Source: Rhodothermales bacterium | GTDB taxonomy: Bacteria > Bacteroidota > Rhodothermia > Rhodothermales > Bin80 | NCBI GenBank assembly: GCA_958296045.1 | Contig: CATQHT010000003.1 | Coordinates: 1,499,246-1,563,245, forward strand | Length of the DNA stretch: 64,000 nucleotides | Direction: 5' to 3' | In this document: positions 1-10,479 of the stretch, piece by piece | Position numbering within the stretch: the first letter of the stretch is position 1 | Layout of the letters: each line of letters begins with the position of its first letter | The notes under the pieces: model-generated | Told to the model about the DNA's origin: nothing | Databases searched by the model: none | Seen by the model: the letters and a program-made list of their open reading frames with translations, nothing else | Made by a program: the position numbers and the translations under genes

Positions 1-2
1 CT

Positions 3-461
3 GCGCGCACCGCAATTGGGATTGCTTATGCGACACGCAACACGTGGACCTTTACAGCCGACTGGTCCTATGCTCCCTGGACCCGCTTTGAAAGTGATGT
101 GGAGCTCTCGGGCCTAGTGCCCGGTGCCCTGCGCGATCGGCAGCGGCTTTCCGCCGGGGTGGAATACCTTCCAGCCGCTGGTAACGTACAGGAGCCATAT
201 CTGGAGCGCATCGCCTACCGGCTTGGATTCTATATCGATAACGGATATATCAGCCCGGTCGCGGGTCAGGATATAACTACACGTGCCGTCACCGCAGGAT
301 TTAGCCTACCCACCATGTTTGGCGGAACGCGGCTCGACATCAACCTGCAGATCGGGCAGCGGGGAAGCACCTCCGGCATCCTAGTACGAGACCGGTTCGT
401 GACCCTATCTGCCACGCTCAATGTGGGCGAGAGGTGGTTCCTGAAACGTAGGCTCGGATAA
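3..461 (+). CDS. Outer-membrane beta-barrel protein, C-terminal part (5' end outside window)
   Basis: The reading frame is open from base 3 to the TAA at 459-461, so the first exonic ATG at 99 is internal and the gene begins upstream of the window. About 152 residues are visible. They alternate polar and hydrophobic residues as in membrane beta strands and end with a stretch around GERWFLKRRLG, a closing strand typical of Bacteroidota FadL/PorV-like outer-membrane proteins. The stop overlaps the ATG at 461 but the next gene more likely starts at 512. Role in transport of hydrophobic compounds is only a family guess; membership of an outer-membrane barrel is more secure. Confidence 0.6.
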   Translation, partial: ARTAIGIAYATRNTWTFTADWSYAPWTRFESDVELSGLVPGALRDRQRLSAGVEYLPAAGNVQEPYLERIAYRLGFYIDNGYISPVAGQDITTRAVTAGFSLPTMFGGTRLDINLQIGQRGSTSGILVRDRFVTLSATLNVGERWFLKRRLG

Positions 462-511
462 TGCGGTACCGTTGTCGTACTTTGTTGCCTGCTAACATTT
501 GTTCGTTTGCT

Positions 512-1786
512 ATGAAGAACACTGTCTTTGCGCTGATCGCATCCTTGGCTCTGGTGTTTGTCACCGTGCCGCAGGCCGCCCACGGTCAGGGGGCGCGTGA
601 CCTGGACCCGGAATCGGCGATGCACTATACCCTGTACTTCGAGAACTTCAAGGCAAAGAACTACGTCGACGCACTGCCAAACCTTCACTGGCTCCTGGAG
701 AATGATCCAGGGTTCCACCGCAATAAGGATCAGAACTTTGATCGCGCCGTGGTGATCTACGGAGCGCTCGCGGAGGCGGAAGAGGAACCGGCGCAGAAGC
801 GGGTCTATCTGGATAGCGCATTGGCAATTCTGGACCGCGCCATACCGGTGCTGCAAAGCATTGAAGCCGAGGTGGATCCCTTCGAGTGGGTATTGCGCAA
901 AGGGCGCTTCATACAGCAGCATATCGGCGCACTCGACGACCGTAAAGAAGAAGCCATCGAAGCCTATTGGGAATGCTACCGCTTGGATGCGTCAACGCTG
1001 GATCCATACTACCTGGATGTGCTCGTGGGGGACCTGTACACGAAAGGGGATCTGGGCGGCGCACTGGACTTGCTGCGGGAACTCAATGACACACGCGGCG
1101 AGGAAATCGGCGTCAAAGGGCTGGTTGCCAAATACTTTACGGTGATTCCGCCTACGGAGCAGATCGGGTTTTTGGAAGAACAGCTGAAGGCTAAGCCGGG
1201 GGATCCAGAACTCACCGTGCAGCTTTTTGAGCTGTATCAGCAGGAAGCCTATCACGACGAGATGTTAGCACTAGCGCCTCAGATTCTGGCGCTGGATCCA
1301 AAGCCCAATGTGCTGCGCCTGGTATCGAAGATGTATCTCGAAGATGGCAATGCGGAAGAAGCTATGGCGGTCTTCGAACAGCTGAAAGCGCTGCCAGACG
1401 TGGAGATTGTGGCCGAAGACCTCCACAACATGGGTATTGCGCACCAAGACCAGGAGAGCTTTGGGCAGGCCGCATCGTTTTACCGCCAGTCTCTGGAACT
1501 GGACCCTGAGTACTCGGCGGCAAGATTGGCTATTGCCAACCTCTATGCCACGGCGGCCTCCACATGCGGCATCGAAGGCCGCGAGCAGGCCGCGGTATTC
1601 TGGCTCATTGCCGATGCCTACAGCCGGGCTGGCGACGCCGCGGGGGCTGCGCGCATGAAGACCGCGTTCCCTACCGCAGAAGACATCTTCTACGTCAAGA
1701 AATGGACTGAGGGAGAGTCAACGCAGGTCAGCTACTCGTGCCGCGGCCTGACGATCAGTGGTACCACTACGGTACGTCAGCAGTAG
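512..1786 (+). CDS. Periplasmic tetratricopeptide-repeat protein
   Basis: A 424-residue protein whose start is placed at the ATG at 512 because the residues that follow (MKNTVFALIASLALVF then PQAAHGQG) form a clear Sec signal peptide; the frame is open back to an ATG at 461 that overlaps the upstream stop, but that would bury the signal. The mature part is rich in helix pairs of TPR type, with clear repeats near residues 220-350 (e.g. DLHNMGIAHQDQESFGQAAS, LELDPEYSAARLAIANLY). It lies 51 bases after a porin-like gene and probably shares its transcript. TPR proteins scaffold other proteins; a specific partner cannot be named from the sequence. Confidence 0.75.
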   Translation: MKNTVFALIASLALVFVTVPQAAHGQGARDLDPESAMHYTLYFENFKAKNYVDALPNLHWLLENDPGFHRNKDQNFDRAVVIYGALAEAEEEPAQKRVYLDSALAILDRAIPVLQSIEAEVDPFEWVLRKGRFIQQHIGALDDRKEEAIEAYWECYRLDASTLDPYYLDVLVGDLYTKGDLGGALDLLRELNDTRGEEIGVKGLVAKYFTVIPPTEQIGFLEEQLKAKPGDPELTVQLFELYQQEAYHDEMLALAPQILALDPKPNVLRLVSKMYLEDGNAEEAMAVFEQLKALPDVEIVAEDLHNMGIAHQDQESFGQAASFYRQSLELDPEYSAARLAIANLYATAASTCGIEGREQAAVFWLIADAYSRAGDAAGAARMKTAFPTAEDIFYVKKWTEGESTQVSYSCRGLTISGTTTVRQQ

Positions 1787-2039
1787 CCGACAACCCGCAG
1801 TCTTCTGGCATCGCTCACCGCGCGGCGCCGACGTCGGTCAGCAACGGAAAGGAAGGCGCTATCGGATGGTGCCTCCTCCTGTGTGCGCAGTACTATGGGC
1901 AAGCACTCGTATCTTGAGGGGTCTTGCGCGTTCGGTGTGCCTCGATGATGGCACCCACAGGGGACGCTTGGCCCTCGTTTTCTACTTTTCCCTTGCCCAG
2001 CCCTTTCCGCACCAGCGTTTTCGAGCGGAGCACGACTGA

Positions 2040-3335
<1,296 letters not shown>

Positions 3336-3370
3336 TCCCCTATAGCACCAACTTATCAGGGTACCGGCGT

Positions 3371-3667
3371 ATGGCGACCAAGACGGCAGTTCCGACAAGG
3401 CTTTCGCGCACCTTTCTGGCACTAGCGCTGGCAGTAGTCGGAGCACTCTGGTTCGTGTACTTCGACACGTTTAGCCTGGCGAAAAGGCAGCGGTGGAGCC
3501 GGGAATATGAAGTCGTGCAAGCCGAAAACGAGCGCCTGCGAAAGGAGATAAAAGCCCTGAAGGTGAGCGTCGAAGTATCGCCCACTGATGAGGAAATTGA
3601 AAAAATCGCGCGCGAACAGTACGGCATGCGCCGCAAAGGAGAAACCGTTTACCGAATTGCGGAATAG
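3371..3667 (+). CDS. ftsB: Septum formation initiator, FtsB/DivIC family
   Basis: A 98-residue bitopic membrane protein: a short basic N-terminus, one transmembrane helix at about 16-34 (LALALAVVGALWFVYF), then a coiled coil at about 40-72 (EYEVVQAENERLRKEIKALK) and the family's closing EKIAREQYGMRRKGETVYRI segment. FtsB/DivIC links FtsL and FtsQ/DivIB in the divisome. The enolase-ftsB order is common in bacteria and supports the call. It is 3 bases from the GTG of the following ROK kinase, so the two are probably co-translated. Confidence 0.92.
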   Translation: MATKTAVPTRLSRTFLALALAVVGALWFVYFDTFSLAKRQRWSREYEVVQAENERLRKEIKALKVSVEVSPTDEEIEKIAREQYGMRRKGETVYRIAE

Positions 3668-3670
3668 GCT

Positions 3671-4663
3671 GTGAGCATTTGTGCCATAGGAGCGGATCTG
3701 GGTGGCACCAGCCTCAAGGCGGCACTAGTGAGGCGCAGCGCGGGCATCATAGCCACGGTACGCATGGATACGGGCGCGGACCATGGGCCAAGTCATGTGC
3801 TGGGTCAGATCTGCCATGCTGTTCGTGCACTGTTGGCGGAGCGGCCACAGGCAGATGTCCGCGGCATCGGGCTGGGTGCCCCTGGCACCGTGGATCTGGC
3901 GCGCCAGACACTGATCCATCCACCCAACATCCGGTCCTGGGGCCGCATCGATGTGCGCGCAGCGCTGCGGGAGCGCCTTGGCACATCCTGGCCCGTCGTG
4001 GTGGAAAATGATGCCAACGCCGCAGCTCTGGGGTCCGCACACTACGGAGCCGGACGCCCACATGCCTCCTTTATCATGGTGACGCTCGGCACCGGTGTCG
4101 GTGGCGCCATCATCATGGATAAGGAGGTGTTTCGGGGAACCACCGGGGCGGCCGGGGAGATCGGCCACATGACGATCAATTTTGCCGGGCCCATAGACCG
4201 TGCGGGCGTAGCCGGCGCCATCGAGGCATATATCGGGCAGCGGTACCTTACTGAGCATGCGCGCAACCATGTGCAGGCTGAGGGCAGCCCCCTCTTGCGG
4301 CGGATGGCCGGATCCGATCTAGCTGCGCTAGCGCCAGCCATGCTTTCTGAGGCGGCTATTCAGGGAGACGCAGCAGCAACAGCAATCTTGCGCTGGGCAG
4401 GTCACAAACTAGGGTGTGTGCTGGGCGCATGCATCAACCTTTTGGACATCCGTGTCGTGGTGATCGGCGGCGGCGTATCTGGAGCAGGGGAGCACATTCT
4501 GGAGCCAGCCCGTCAGGCGGTCCTGGAATTTGTCAAGCCTGGCATGCGGGAGGGTGTCACCATTTTGCAGGAGACACTCGGCAATGAGGCTGGCATGCTG
4601 GGAGCCGCCCACCTCGTGTTTGACCACGCCGACTCGCATGGGTCCACCAGCGGGGACATATAG
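3671..4663 (+). CDS. ROK-family sugar kinase, glucokinase-like, without zinc-binding cysteines
   Basis: A 330-residue ROK kinase starting at GTG 3671. The phosphate-binding DLGGTSLKAAL is at 9-19, the catalytic base is Asp114 in VENDANAAALG, a second nucleotide motif LGTGVGGAII is at 139-148 and GAAGEIGHM at 159-167. The C-terminal nucleotide signature VVVIGGGVSGAG is also present. Most ROK kinases have a CxCGxxGCxE zinc motif right after the GHM; here the corresponding residues 168-187 (MTINFAGPIDRAGVAGAIEA) hold no cysteine, so the enzyme is a zinc-less variant. Glucose is the likely substrate by position and family, but not proven. The 3' end overlaps the start of the LptD gene. Confidence 0.85.
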   Translation: MSICAIGADLGGTSLKAALVRRSAGIIATVRMDTGADHGPSHVLGQICHAVRALLAERPQADVRGIGLGAPGTVDLARQTLIHPPNIRSWGRIDVRAALRERLGTSWPVVVENDANAAALGSAHYGAGRPHASFIMVTLGTGVGGAIIMDKEVFRGTTGAAGEIGHMTINFAGPIDRAGVAGAIEAYIGQRYLTEHARNHVQAEGSPLLRRMAGSDLAALAPAMLSEAAIQGDAAATAILRWAGHKLGCVLGACINLLDIRVVVIGGGVSGAGEHILEPARQAVLEFVKPGMREGVTILQETLGNEAGMLGAAHLVFDHADSHGSTSGDI

Positions 4664-7322
4664 CGTCGCTAGGGACGATACGTGGCGGGCAGGTCGATGC
4701 TTCGCGCTGACGCTGGTGCTGCTTCTGACTGCGCAGACGGCTAGGGCGCAGGACCGATTGGTGCAGCCGGTCACTTTCGGTGCGACGGATTCGCTGATCC
4801 TGCGCTTCTCGGAAGCAAACGGCGACAGCGCACGCCTTGTAGGGGCGGCAAGGGTCAGCTACGAGGATGCTCAGCTGGATGCCGCCGTCATCACCATCCA
4901 CTTCGATAAGGATCTGGTAAAGGCGCAGAGCGTCCGGTCCGACACCGGGACCGTGGGCCGCCCTCGCTTCACACAGGGAGAAGAGTCGTTTGAGGGCGCT
5001 TCACTGTCGTTCAACCTAGCTTCGGGCCGGGGCCGCATCGTGCAGGCAAGGACTCAGTTCAGCGAGGGGTTCATCCAGGCGGGGGTGGCGAAGGTGCGCG
5101 AAGATAGCACCATCTTCGTGCAAGATGGCGTCTATACCACGTGCAATTGTGCACGGGACGAGACACCGTCGTATTCGCTGCGGGCCTCCAAAATGAAGGT
5201 TGTGGACCAGAAGTGGGTCTATTCCGGTCCAATACGCCTCTTCATTTTTAATATCCCCACGCCTTTCTGGTTACCATTTGGCTTTCTGCCTTACCAAGAA
5301 GGTCGCAGAAGCGGGCTTCTGGCGCCGGAATATGGCGAAGACCAGCGCGGATTCTACCTGCGAAACTGGGGGTGGTACTGGGCCATCAATGACTACCTTG
5401 ACATCCAGGCGCGGTTCGGTCTGTGGACGAAGGGAAGTTGGCAGGTGCACCCTACATTCCGCTACAACAGACGGAATCGCTATTCGGGCACGCTCGACTT
5501 TGACATGGTGCGCGAGCGCAGCGGCGAGCGGGACGACCCAGATGTGGTGGTACGCAACAGTATCCGGCTGGCGTGGACGCACAACCAGCAGTTGAGTCCA
5601 AGCGAGCGCCTCACGGGCAACGTCAACCTGACTTCAAGCAGCTATCTGCAAACGGTGTCGGATCAGTATGACGACAACGTGCGCCAGTCGGTGGGATCGT
5701 CTGTGCGCTACAGCCGGCGCTTTAGCGGAGGTCGCTCGCTGACCTTGACAGCACGCCAGAACCAAGTGCTTTCCACTGGTATGACGGATCTGGCGCTACC
5801 AGAGCTGGCATTTTCTCAAAGCACGCGCACACCCTTTAAGCACTCCAGTGCCTCCCACCGCTCACGTTGGTACGAGCGTCTTCAGTACAGCCTCAATTCA
5901 CGAATCTATAACAGATTCAACTATCGACCACTAAGCGACGCGGAGCTTATCGCGCGCGGCGACACCTTAGCGGACGGGACGCCTGCTAGGACGCACTGGT
6001 GGGATGCGCTGGTGGATCAGGCGACGTACGAGCGTGCGACCGGCGAGGAAGGCAGCAGACTGGACTTCAGAGCCACGCACCGGGTGCCGTTGTCCGCCCC
6101 GTTTGCGATCAGCAGTCTGCCGCTTATCGGACCCTTCCGGCTCAACGTGTCTCCAAACGTGAACTATAGCGAGGAATGGTACCTGGAGACGGATCGGCGC
6201 CAAGTAGACTCCACCGGGGTCACGCGGCGCCAGAGGGTGGACGGCTTCTTTGCGTTGCGCCAATTCAGTCTGGGCATGTCGGCCAACACTACGGTGTACG
6301 GGCTGTTTCCTGTGCAGGCAGGACCGTACCGGGGCCTGCGGCACACGGTGCGTCCGCGGGCGGGGTTTTCGTGGCGCCCGGACTTCTTGGAACCGTTGTG
6401 GGGCTATGCGCGCGTACTGACGGACGCAGACGGCGCGCCTGTGGTGGATACGCTGGCGTCGGGCGAGGCTGTCCCGCGACGATATGCGGTCGTGCAGGGT
6501 GTCCAGTCTGGACGGTCGCGCTCTTTAACGTTTGGTGTCGACAACATTTTCGAGACCAAGCGCGTGCGCGTGGATTCTACCGGCGAAGAACAAAGCCGCG
6601 TGCTCAAGCTGTTCAACGTAAATGTGAGCAGCAGCTACAACTTAGCGGCTGATTCGCTCAACATGGCTCCCATCCGTTTCTCGGCACGCACAAACGTGCT
6701 AGGCAGGGTCAACCTGAACGTTTCGGGGTCCTTTTCGCCCTATGGCCTAAACGCCAATGGTACGCGCCAGGTGCATGACTATATATTCTCTTTGCGCCAC
6801 TTCCGGTTTGCGCGGTTGACCCAACTTTCAATACGGGGCAGCATGCAGCTGCGTGGCAGCCAGCGCCAATCTCGATTGTCGGTCACAGAACAGGCAACCG
6901 AAGAGATGCCGACCTTTGACCGCCCCGCCGACGTAGGCGTCGGCAACCCGTTTGGTACCAGCCCCCAGCGTCTGGTAACGCAGGGGTGGATGCTCAATGT
7001 GGACCTTGGCTATCGCCTAAGTCGTCCGCTTACCAAACTTACGCGCAGCGCTACCATCAACACGCGATTCAGTTTCTCACTGACACCCACATGGCGTGTG
7101 CAAGGCCAGACGGGTTACGACTTCGAGCAGGGCAAGTTAGTGACGACCACCCTGAACATTTCCAAGGAGTTTGAGTGCTGGGATCTGGGGTTTCGATGGG
7201 TGCCGTTTGGCGTGTTTCAGTCGTGGGGGTTTGACCTGCATGTCAAGAGCGGGCGCCTGAGCGAGTTCTTGCGCCTGCGCCAGCCAAAGTCGGAGCGCGA
7301 TCGCGGATTCGGCCGCAGGTAA
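4638..7322 (+). CDS. lptD: LPS-assembly protein LptD (Bacteroidota type)
   Basis: Outer-membrane barrel that inserts lipopolysaccharide into the outer leaflet. The ATG at 4638 gives 894 residues and is chosen because it places a signal peptide (RCFALTLVLLLTAQTARA, then QD) near the N-terminus; the frame is open further upstream inside the kinase gene. An OstA-like beta-jellyroll domain follows (about 45-190, with SEANGDSARL and QDGVYTTCNCARDE), then a large barrel of more than 650 residues beginning near FWLPFGFLPYQEGRRSGLL. It overlaps the ROK gene by 26 bases. An LptF/G-type permease lies at 9090, so two parts of the LPS export route are in this window. Confidence 0.88.
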   Translation: MGPPAGTYSVARDDTWRAGRCFALTLVLLLTAQTARAQDRLVQPVTFGATDSLILRFSEANGDSARLVGAARVSYEDAQLDAAVITIHFDKDLVKAQSVRSDTGTVGRPRFTQGEESFEGASLSFNLASGRGRIVQARTQFSEGFIQAGVAKVREDSTIFVQDGVYTTCNCARDETPSYSLRASKMKVVDQKWVYSGPIRLFIFNIPTPFWLPFGFLPYQEGRRSGLLAPEYGEDQRGFYLRNWGWYWAINDYLDIQARFGLWTKGSWQVHPTFRYNRRNRYSGTLDFDMVRERSGERDDPDVVVRNSIRLAWTHNQQLSPSERLTGNVNLTSSSYLQTVSDQYDDNVRQSVGSSVRYSRRFSGGRSLTLTARQNQVLSTGMTDLALPELAFSQSTRTPFKHSSASHRSRWYERLQYSLNSRIYNRFNYRPLSDAELIARGDTLADGTPARTHWWDALVDQATYERATGEEGSRLDFRATHRVPLSAPFAISSLPLIGPFRLNVSPNVNYSEEWYLETDRRQVDSTGVTRRQRVDGFFALRQFSLGMSANTTVYGLFPVQAGPYRGLRHTVRPRAGFSWRPDFLEPLWGYARVLTDADGAPVVDTLASGEAVPRRYAVVQGVQSGRSRSLTFGVDNIFETKRVRVDSTGEEQSRVLKLFNVNVSSSYNLAADSLNMAPIRFSARTNVLGRVNLNVSGSFSPYGLNANGTRQVHDYIFSLRHFRFARLTQLSIRGSMQLRGSQRQSRLSVTEQATEEMPTFDRPADVGVGNPFGTSPQRLVTQGWMLNVDLGYRLSRPLTKLTRSATINTRFSFSLTPTWRVQGQTGYDFEQGKLVTTTLNISKEFECWDLGFRWVPFGVFQSWGFDLHVKSGRLSEFLRLRQPKSERDRGFGRR

Positions 7323-7389
7323 ACCCGTGCGTTCTATCTCTCTCGCGCAAACCTTGGACGGGTTCCAATAAACGGCTGGCGGGTCATCG

Positions 7390-7815
7390 TCAACCGGGCA
7401 CGACCCAGGCGTCGGTGACGGATTGTAGCCCCACATGGGCGAATAGCGCCCCGATGCTGCCGCGCAACAGGAGGTCCGTGCCCTGGCACCGATCCAGCAC
7501 CGAGCGGACCAGCAGCTTCCCGATGCCATGGCCCTGCATGTCTGGCTCGACAGCCAGATCCACCAGGATGCTGTAAAGCTCGCCGTCAGAAAGGACGCGC
7601 GCGATACCCACAAGGTGGCGGCCCCGCCACGCGGTGAGGACCAGCGAGGACCGCTCAAACATCGCCCACAGCTTCTTCGGATCCGAAACCGGACGTAAGA
7701 GCGGCGCGCGCCGGTACAACACGGTGATTCGCCCAGCCGTGAGCCCCGCAAGTCCTTCGCGAATCTCGATCTCACCCCCTGGCCGGAGTGCCCTGACGGT
7801 GGTTGGCGGTTTCAC
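7390..7815 (-). CDS. GNAT-family N-acetyltransferase
   Basis: A 141-residue acetyl-CoA-dependent transferase. The acetyl-CoA pyrophosphate loop is visible as VEPDMQGHGIGKLLV (around residue 90), preceded by the usual beta strand YSILVDLAV. The N-terminal part (YRRAPLLRPVSDPKKLWAMF) resembles the small YhbS/PA2578-like GNAT proteins. The start codon overlaps the stop of sucC by four bases (7812-7815), so it is translationally coupled to sucC. Its acceptor is unknown. It ends convergently with lptD 67 bases away. Confidence 0.82.
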   Translation of the reverse strand: MKPPTTVRALRPGGEIEIREGLAGLTAGRITVLYRRAPLLRPVSDPKKLWAMFERSSLVLTAWRGRHLVGIARVLSDGELYSILVDLAVEPDMQGHGIGKLLVRSVLDRCQGTDLLLRGSIGALFAHVGLQSVTDAWVVPG

Positions 7816-8984
7816 GAGGCCAGCGCTCGACGTACTTTCTTAGAAGCGTCTGCGAAGTGGGTGGCGGCCACCAACGCAAGCCCACTCTCCTCCAGGACGC
7901 GCCTCCCTTCGGCGGCATTGGTACCCTGCAGGCGGACTATGAGCGGCAGACTCATGCCCACGTTGCGGGCGGCCTCTACGACGCCGCGAGCAACTCGATC
8001 GCAGCGCACAATGCCGCCAAAGATGTTGACCAGGACGGCACGCACATTCCTGTCCGAAAGAAGGATGCGGAAGCCGGCCTCCACCGTCGCCGCACTGGCG
8101 GTTCCTCCCACATCCAGAAAGTTGGCCGGGTTGCCCCCCGACAGTTTGATGATATCCATCGTGGCCATCGCCAGGCCGGCGCCATTGACCATGCACCCCA
8201 CGTTGCCGTCAAGCTTGACGTAGTTGAGGTTATGGCCGCTGGCAGCGACCTCCAAGGGATCATCTTCGGTGGGGTCGCGCATCGCCGCCAGCTTTGGGTG
8301 CCGAAACAGCGCATTGTCATCTAACGTGAGCTTAGCATCAAGCGCCAGCACCTGGCCCTGACGCGTAAGCACCAGCGGATTGATCTCCGCCAGCGAGGCG
8401 TCGCATGCGGTAAACGCGTCATACATACCCGTAACGAGGCGCGCTGCGGCGCGGGCCTGCCGGCCACGGAAGCCAAGATTGAATGCCACCGCCCGTGCCT
8501 GAAAGGGTAGTAGCCCCGTACCCGGATCCACCCAAGTCTTGCGAATCTTCTCTGGCGTTTCGGCGGCGACCTTTTCAATCTCTACGCCACCTTCGGTCGA
8601 AGCCATCAGCACGTTCATGCTGCGGCTCCTGTCCAACGTGATGCCGACATAGTATTCCTTAGCGATGTCCACCGCCTCTACCACCAGCACTTTGCGCACC
8701 GGTACCCCGCCTGGGCCCGTCTGGTGTGTTACTAGGTTCATGCCCAGCATCTGTTGAGCGACGCGTCGCACGCCATCGAGGCTGTCGGTGAGTCGGACGC
8801 CACCCCCTTTGCCGCGCCCTCCAGCATGGACCTGGGCTTTGACCACGAAGCGGCGGGCCCCATCTGCGGCCAGTCTCCGAGCCACTTCGGTAGCTTCGTC
8901 TGCGGTGACTGCCTCTTCGCCGCGCAGCTGCGCCACGCCGTAGGAGTCAAGTAGTGCTCTGGCCTGGTATTCGTGCAGCTTCAT
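7812..8984 (-). CDS. sucC: Succinate--CoA ligase, beta subunit
   Basis: TCA-cycle enzyme subunit that binds nucleotide and pairs with SucD to form succinyl-CoA or ATP/GTP. The 390 residues begin with the classic MKLHEYQARALLDSYGV and contain an ATP-grasp fold: KAQVHAGGRGKGGGVRL at about 49-65, EINPLVLT around 200, GCMVNGAGLAMATMD in the middle, and the C-terminal IFGGIVRCDRVARGVVEA. No sucD is next to it; upstream on the other strand is the LptF/G-type gene. The GNAT gene downstream overlaps its stop. Function is very secure. Confidence 0.96.
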   Translation of the reverse strand: MKLHEYQARALLDSYGVAQLRGEEAVTADEATEVARRLAADGARRFVVKAQVHAGGRGKGGGVRLTDSLDGVRRVAQQMLGMNLVTHQTGPGGVPVRKVLVVEAVDIAKEYYVGITLDRSRSMNVLMASTEGGVEIEKVAAETPEKIRKTWVDPGTGLLPFQARAVAFNLGFRGRQARAAARLVTGMYDAFTACDASLAEINPLVLTRQGQVLALDAKLTLDDNALFRHPKLAAMRDPTEDDPLEVAASGHNLNYVKLDGNVGCMVNGAGLAMATMDIIKLSGGNPANFLDVGGTASAATVEAGFRILLSDRNVRAVLVNIFGGIVRCDRVARGVVEAARNVGMSLPLIVRLQGTNAAEGRRVLEESGLALVAATHFADASKKVRRALAS

Positions 8985-9089
8985 ACGGTTGGAACAGTTC
9001 CTGGCGGTTGGAGCAAAGCACTAGGGCGGATATGAACACGATACAGGGCCAAAGGTACACTTTTACTGCCTCAACTGCGTCAAGACTGT

Positions 9090-10166
9090 ATGACGATATT
9101 TCACCGGCACATCCTGATCCGCGTGCTGCGGACCTACGTGCTGCTGATAGGCGGGCTGGTGGTCTTCTTTATCCTCCTGCACTATCTGGAGTATATCGAC
9201 GACTTTTTGGACCGGAAGGCGCCGCTGGCGCAGCTGCACACGGAATACTATCCCAGCTACGTCCCGGAAATCGTTCGCTTGATTTCGCCGTTGGCCTTGT
9301 TTCTGGCCGTGGTTTATGTGACCGGTGCGTTGGCTCAGACGCTCCAGATTATCACGTTGCAGACCGGAGGCGTATCCCTTTCCCGCCTTATTGTGCCGTA
9401 TATCTGGCTTGGGCTGACTTTGTCGGTGCTCATGGTGGGATTTAACGGCTATGTGGCCCCGATCACCAACCAGACCGTACTGCGTTGGGATGCGCTTTAC
9501 CTGAAGGATGCGCCTCGCCGCATAGATGTGAGCGACGTATATCGGCAGAACGGGCCAAGCGGCACGCTGTTGGTCGGCTACTTTGATCGTCGGGCGGGTA
9601 TCGCGTATCAGGTGGTCTTGCAACACTTTGACGGTGCGGGCCGGCTCATCGGGCGCGTGGATGCGCAGCAGATGATGTGGCGTGATTCATTGTGGCACCT
9701 GCCTCATGCCACAGCGCGCACGTTTGGTCCTAGGATGGAGCACCGGCGGGAGCTGGCAGACGTGGACACTGTGCTGATGGTTCTGCCGCGCGACTTGGCC
9801 CGCACGGAGCGGGACATTGAGGCCATGACGCTTCCTGTGGCAAGGGAATACGTGGCATCATTGCGACGAACCGGCGCCACCAGCATCGGAGGCGCGGAGG
9901 TCGGCTACTATACCAAGTTCACGTATCCACTGGCTCACCTAGTGGTGGTGCTCCTTGCGGTTCCGATCGCATTGCGCCGCCGCCGTGGCGGCCAGGCGAT
10001 GCGTGTCGGTCTGGGTCTTCTTTTGGCATTCTGCTATCTGGCGGCGCAGAAGCTTATCGAACCGTTCGGGTACTTTGGGGACCTCCATCCGGCCGCTACC
10101 GCCATCCTGCCGCACCTGCTGTTTGCGCTCGCTGCGCTCGCCATGATGGCCCGTACTCGGAGGTGA
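9090..10166 (+). CDS. LptF/LptG-family LPS export permease (YjgP/YjgQ)
   Basis: Inner-membrane subunit of the LptB2FG transporter that extracts LPS and hands it to LptC. The 358 residues show three N-terminal transmembrane segments (about 12-32 YVLLIGGLVVFFILLHYLEY, 63-83, 105-125), a large periplasmic beta-jellyroll (about 130-265) and three C-terminal segments (about 275-355) with the basic IALRRRRGGQ loop. Bacteroidota often encode LptF and LptG in separate places; this sequence does not decide which one it is. The ATG at 9090 follows a 105-base divergent gap from sucC that must contain promoters for both. Confidence 0.88.
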   Translation: MTIFHRHILIRVLRTYVLLIGGLVVFFILLHYLEYIDDFLDRKAPLAQLHTEYYPSYVPEIVRLISPLALFLAVVYVTGALAQTLQIITLQTGGVSLSRLIVPYIWLGLTLSVLMVGFNGYVAPITNQTVLRWDALYLKDAPRRIDVSDVYRQNGPSGTLLVGYFDRRAGIAYQVVLQHFDGAGRLIGRVDAQQMMWRDSLWHLPHATARTFGPRMEHRRELADVDTVLMVLPRDLARTERDIEAMTLPVAREYVASLRRTGATSIGGAEVGYYTKFTYPLAHLVVVLLAVPIALRRRRGGQAMRVGLGLLLAFCYLAAQKLIEPFGYFGDLHPAATAILPHLLFALAALAMMARTRR

Positions 10167-10479
10167 TGATGAGGCAGGTCTCACATTTAGTCTTGTATAC
10201 GATACAGCTTAACAGCGGTGTTTACATCCGTCACTTACGGGCATGCAGGGGCATCTCAGGACCTTGCAAACGCTTCGCAGCGCCGTGCTGGAGGTATCCG
10301 GCTACGGTGGCGGCGCACCGAGACAAGAGCCGGTGTGTGCTCGCAAGTCTGGTGTTGTCGGTAACCGCGTGGCTGAAGGCCAAGCTCTGCCTGCCCTATG
10401 CACCTTGAGGACTCGTTGTGAAGCTGCTCGAGTGACTACGGAGCAGAGGTAGGTGGATGGCGCTGTGGCCTGCTGCAGG
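10167..10479. other. Intergenic region carrying one copy of a dispersed repeat
   Basis: No convincing gene was found between the permease and the convergent DUF3467 gene. Small open frames here show no family features. The stretch 10361-10439 is repeated at 47259-47337 (see repeat entries). Confidence 0.5.
10361..10439 (+). repeat. Dispersed repeat, copy 1
   Basis: Seventy-nine bases that match 47259-47337 at 70 positions without gaps (my hand alignment). Shared core blocks include GTAACCGCGTGGCT and CCCTATGCACCTTGAGG. On the minus strand both copies read without a stop in the same frame around LKVHRAGR, so it may be the relic of a coding sequence. Both copies are intergenic. Confidence 0.75.

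Noticed and set aside
7323..7365. Inverted repeat AACCCGT/ACGGGTT between lptD and the GNAT gene
   Set aside because: The 29-base loop and short stem make a terminator unlikely.
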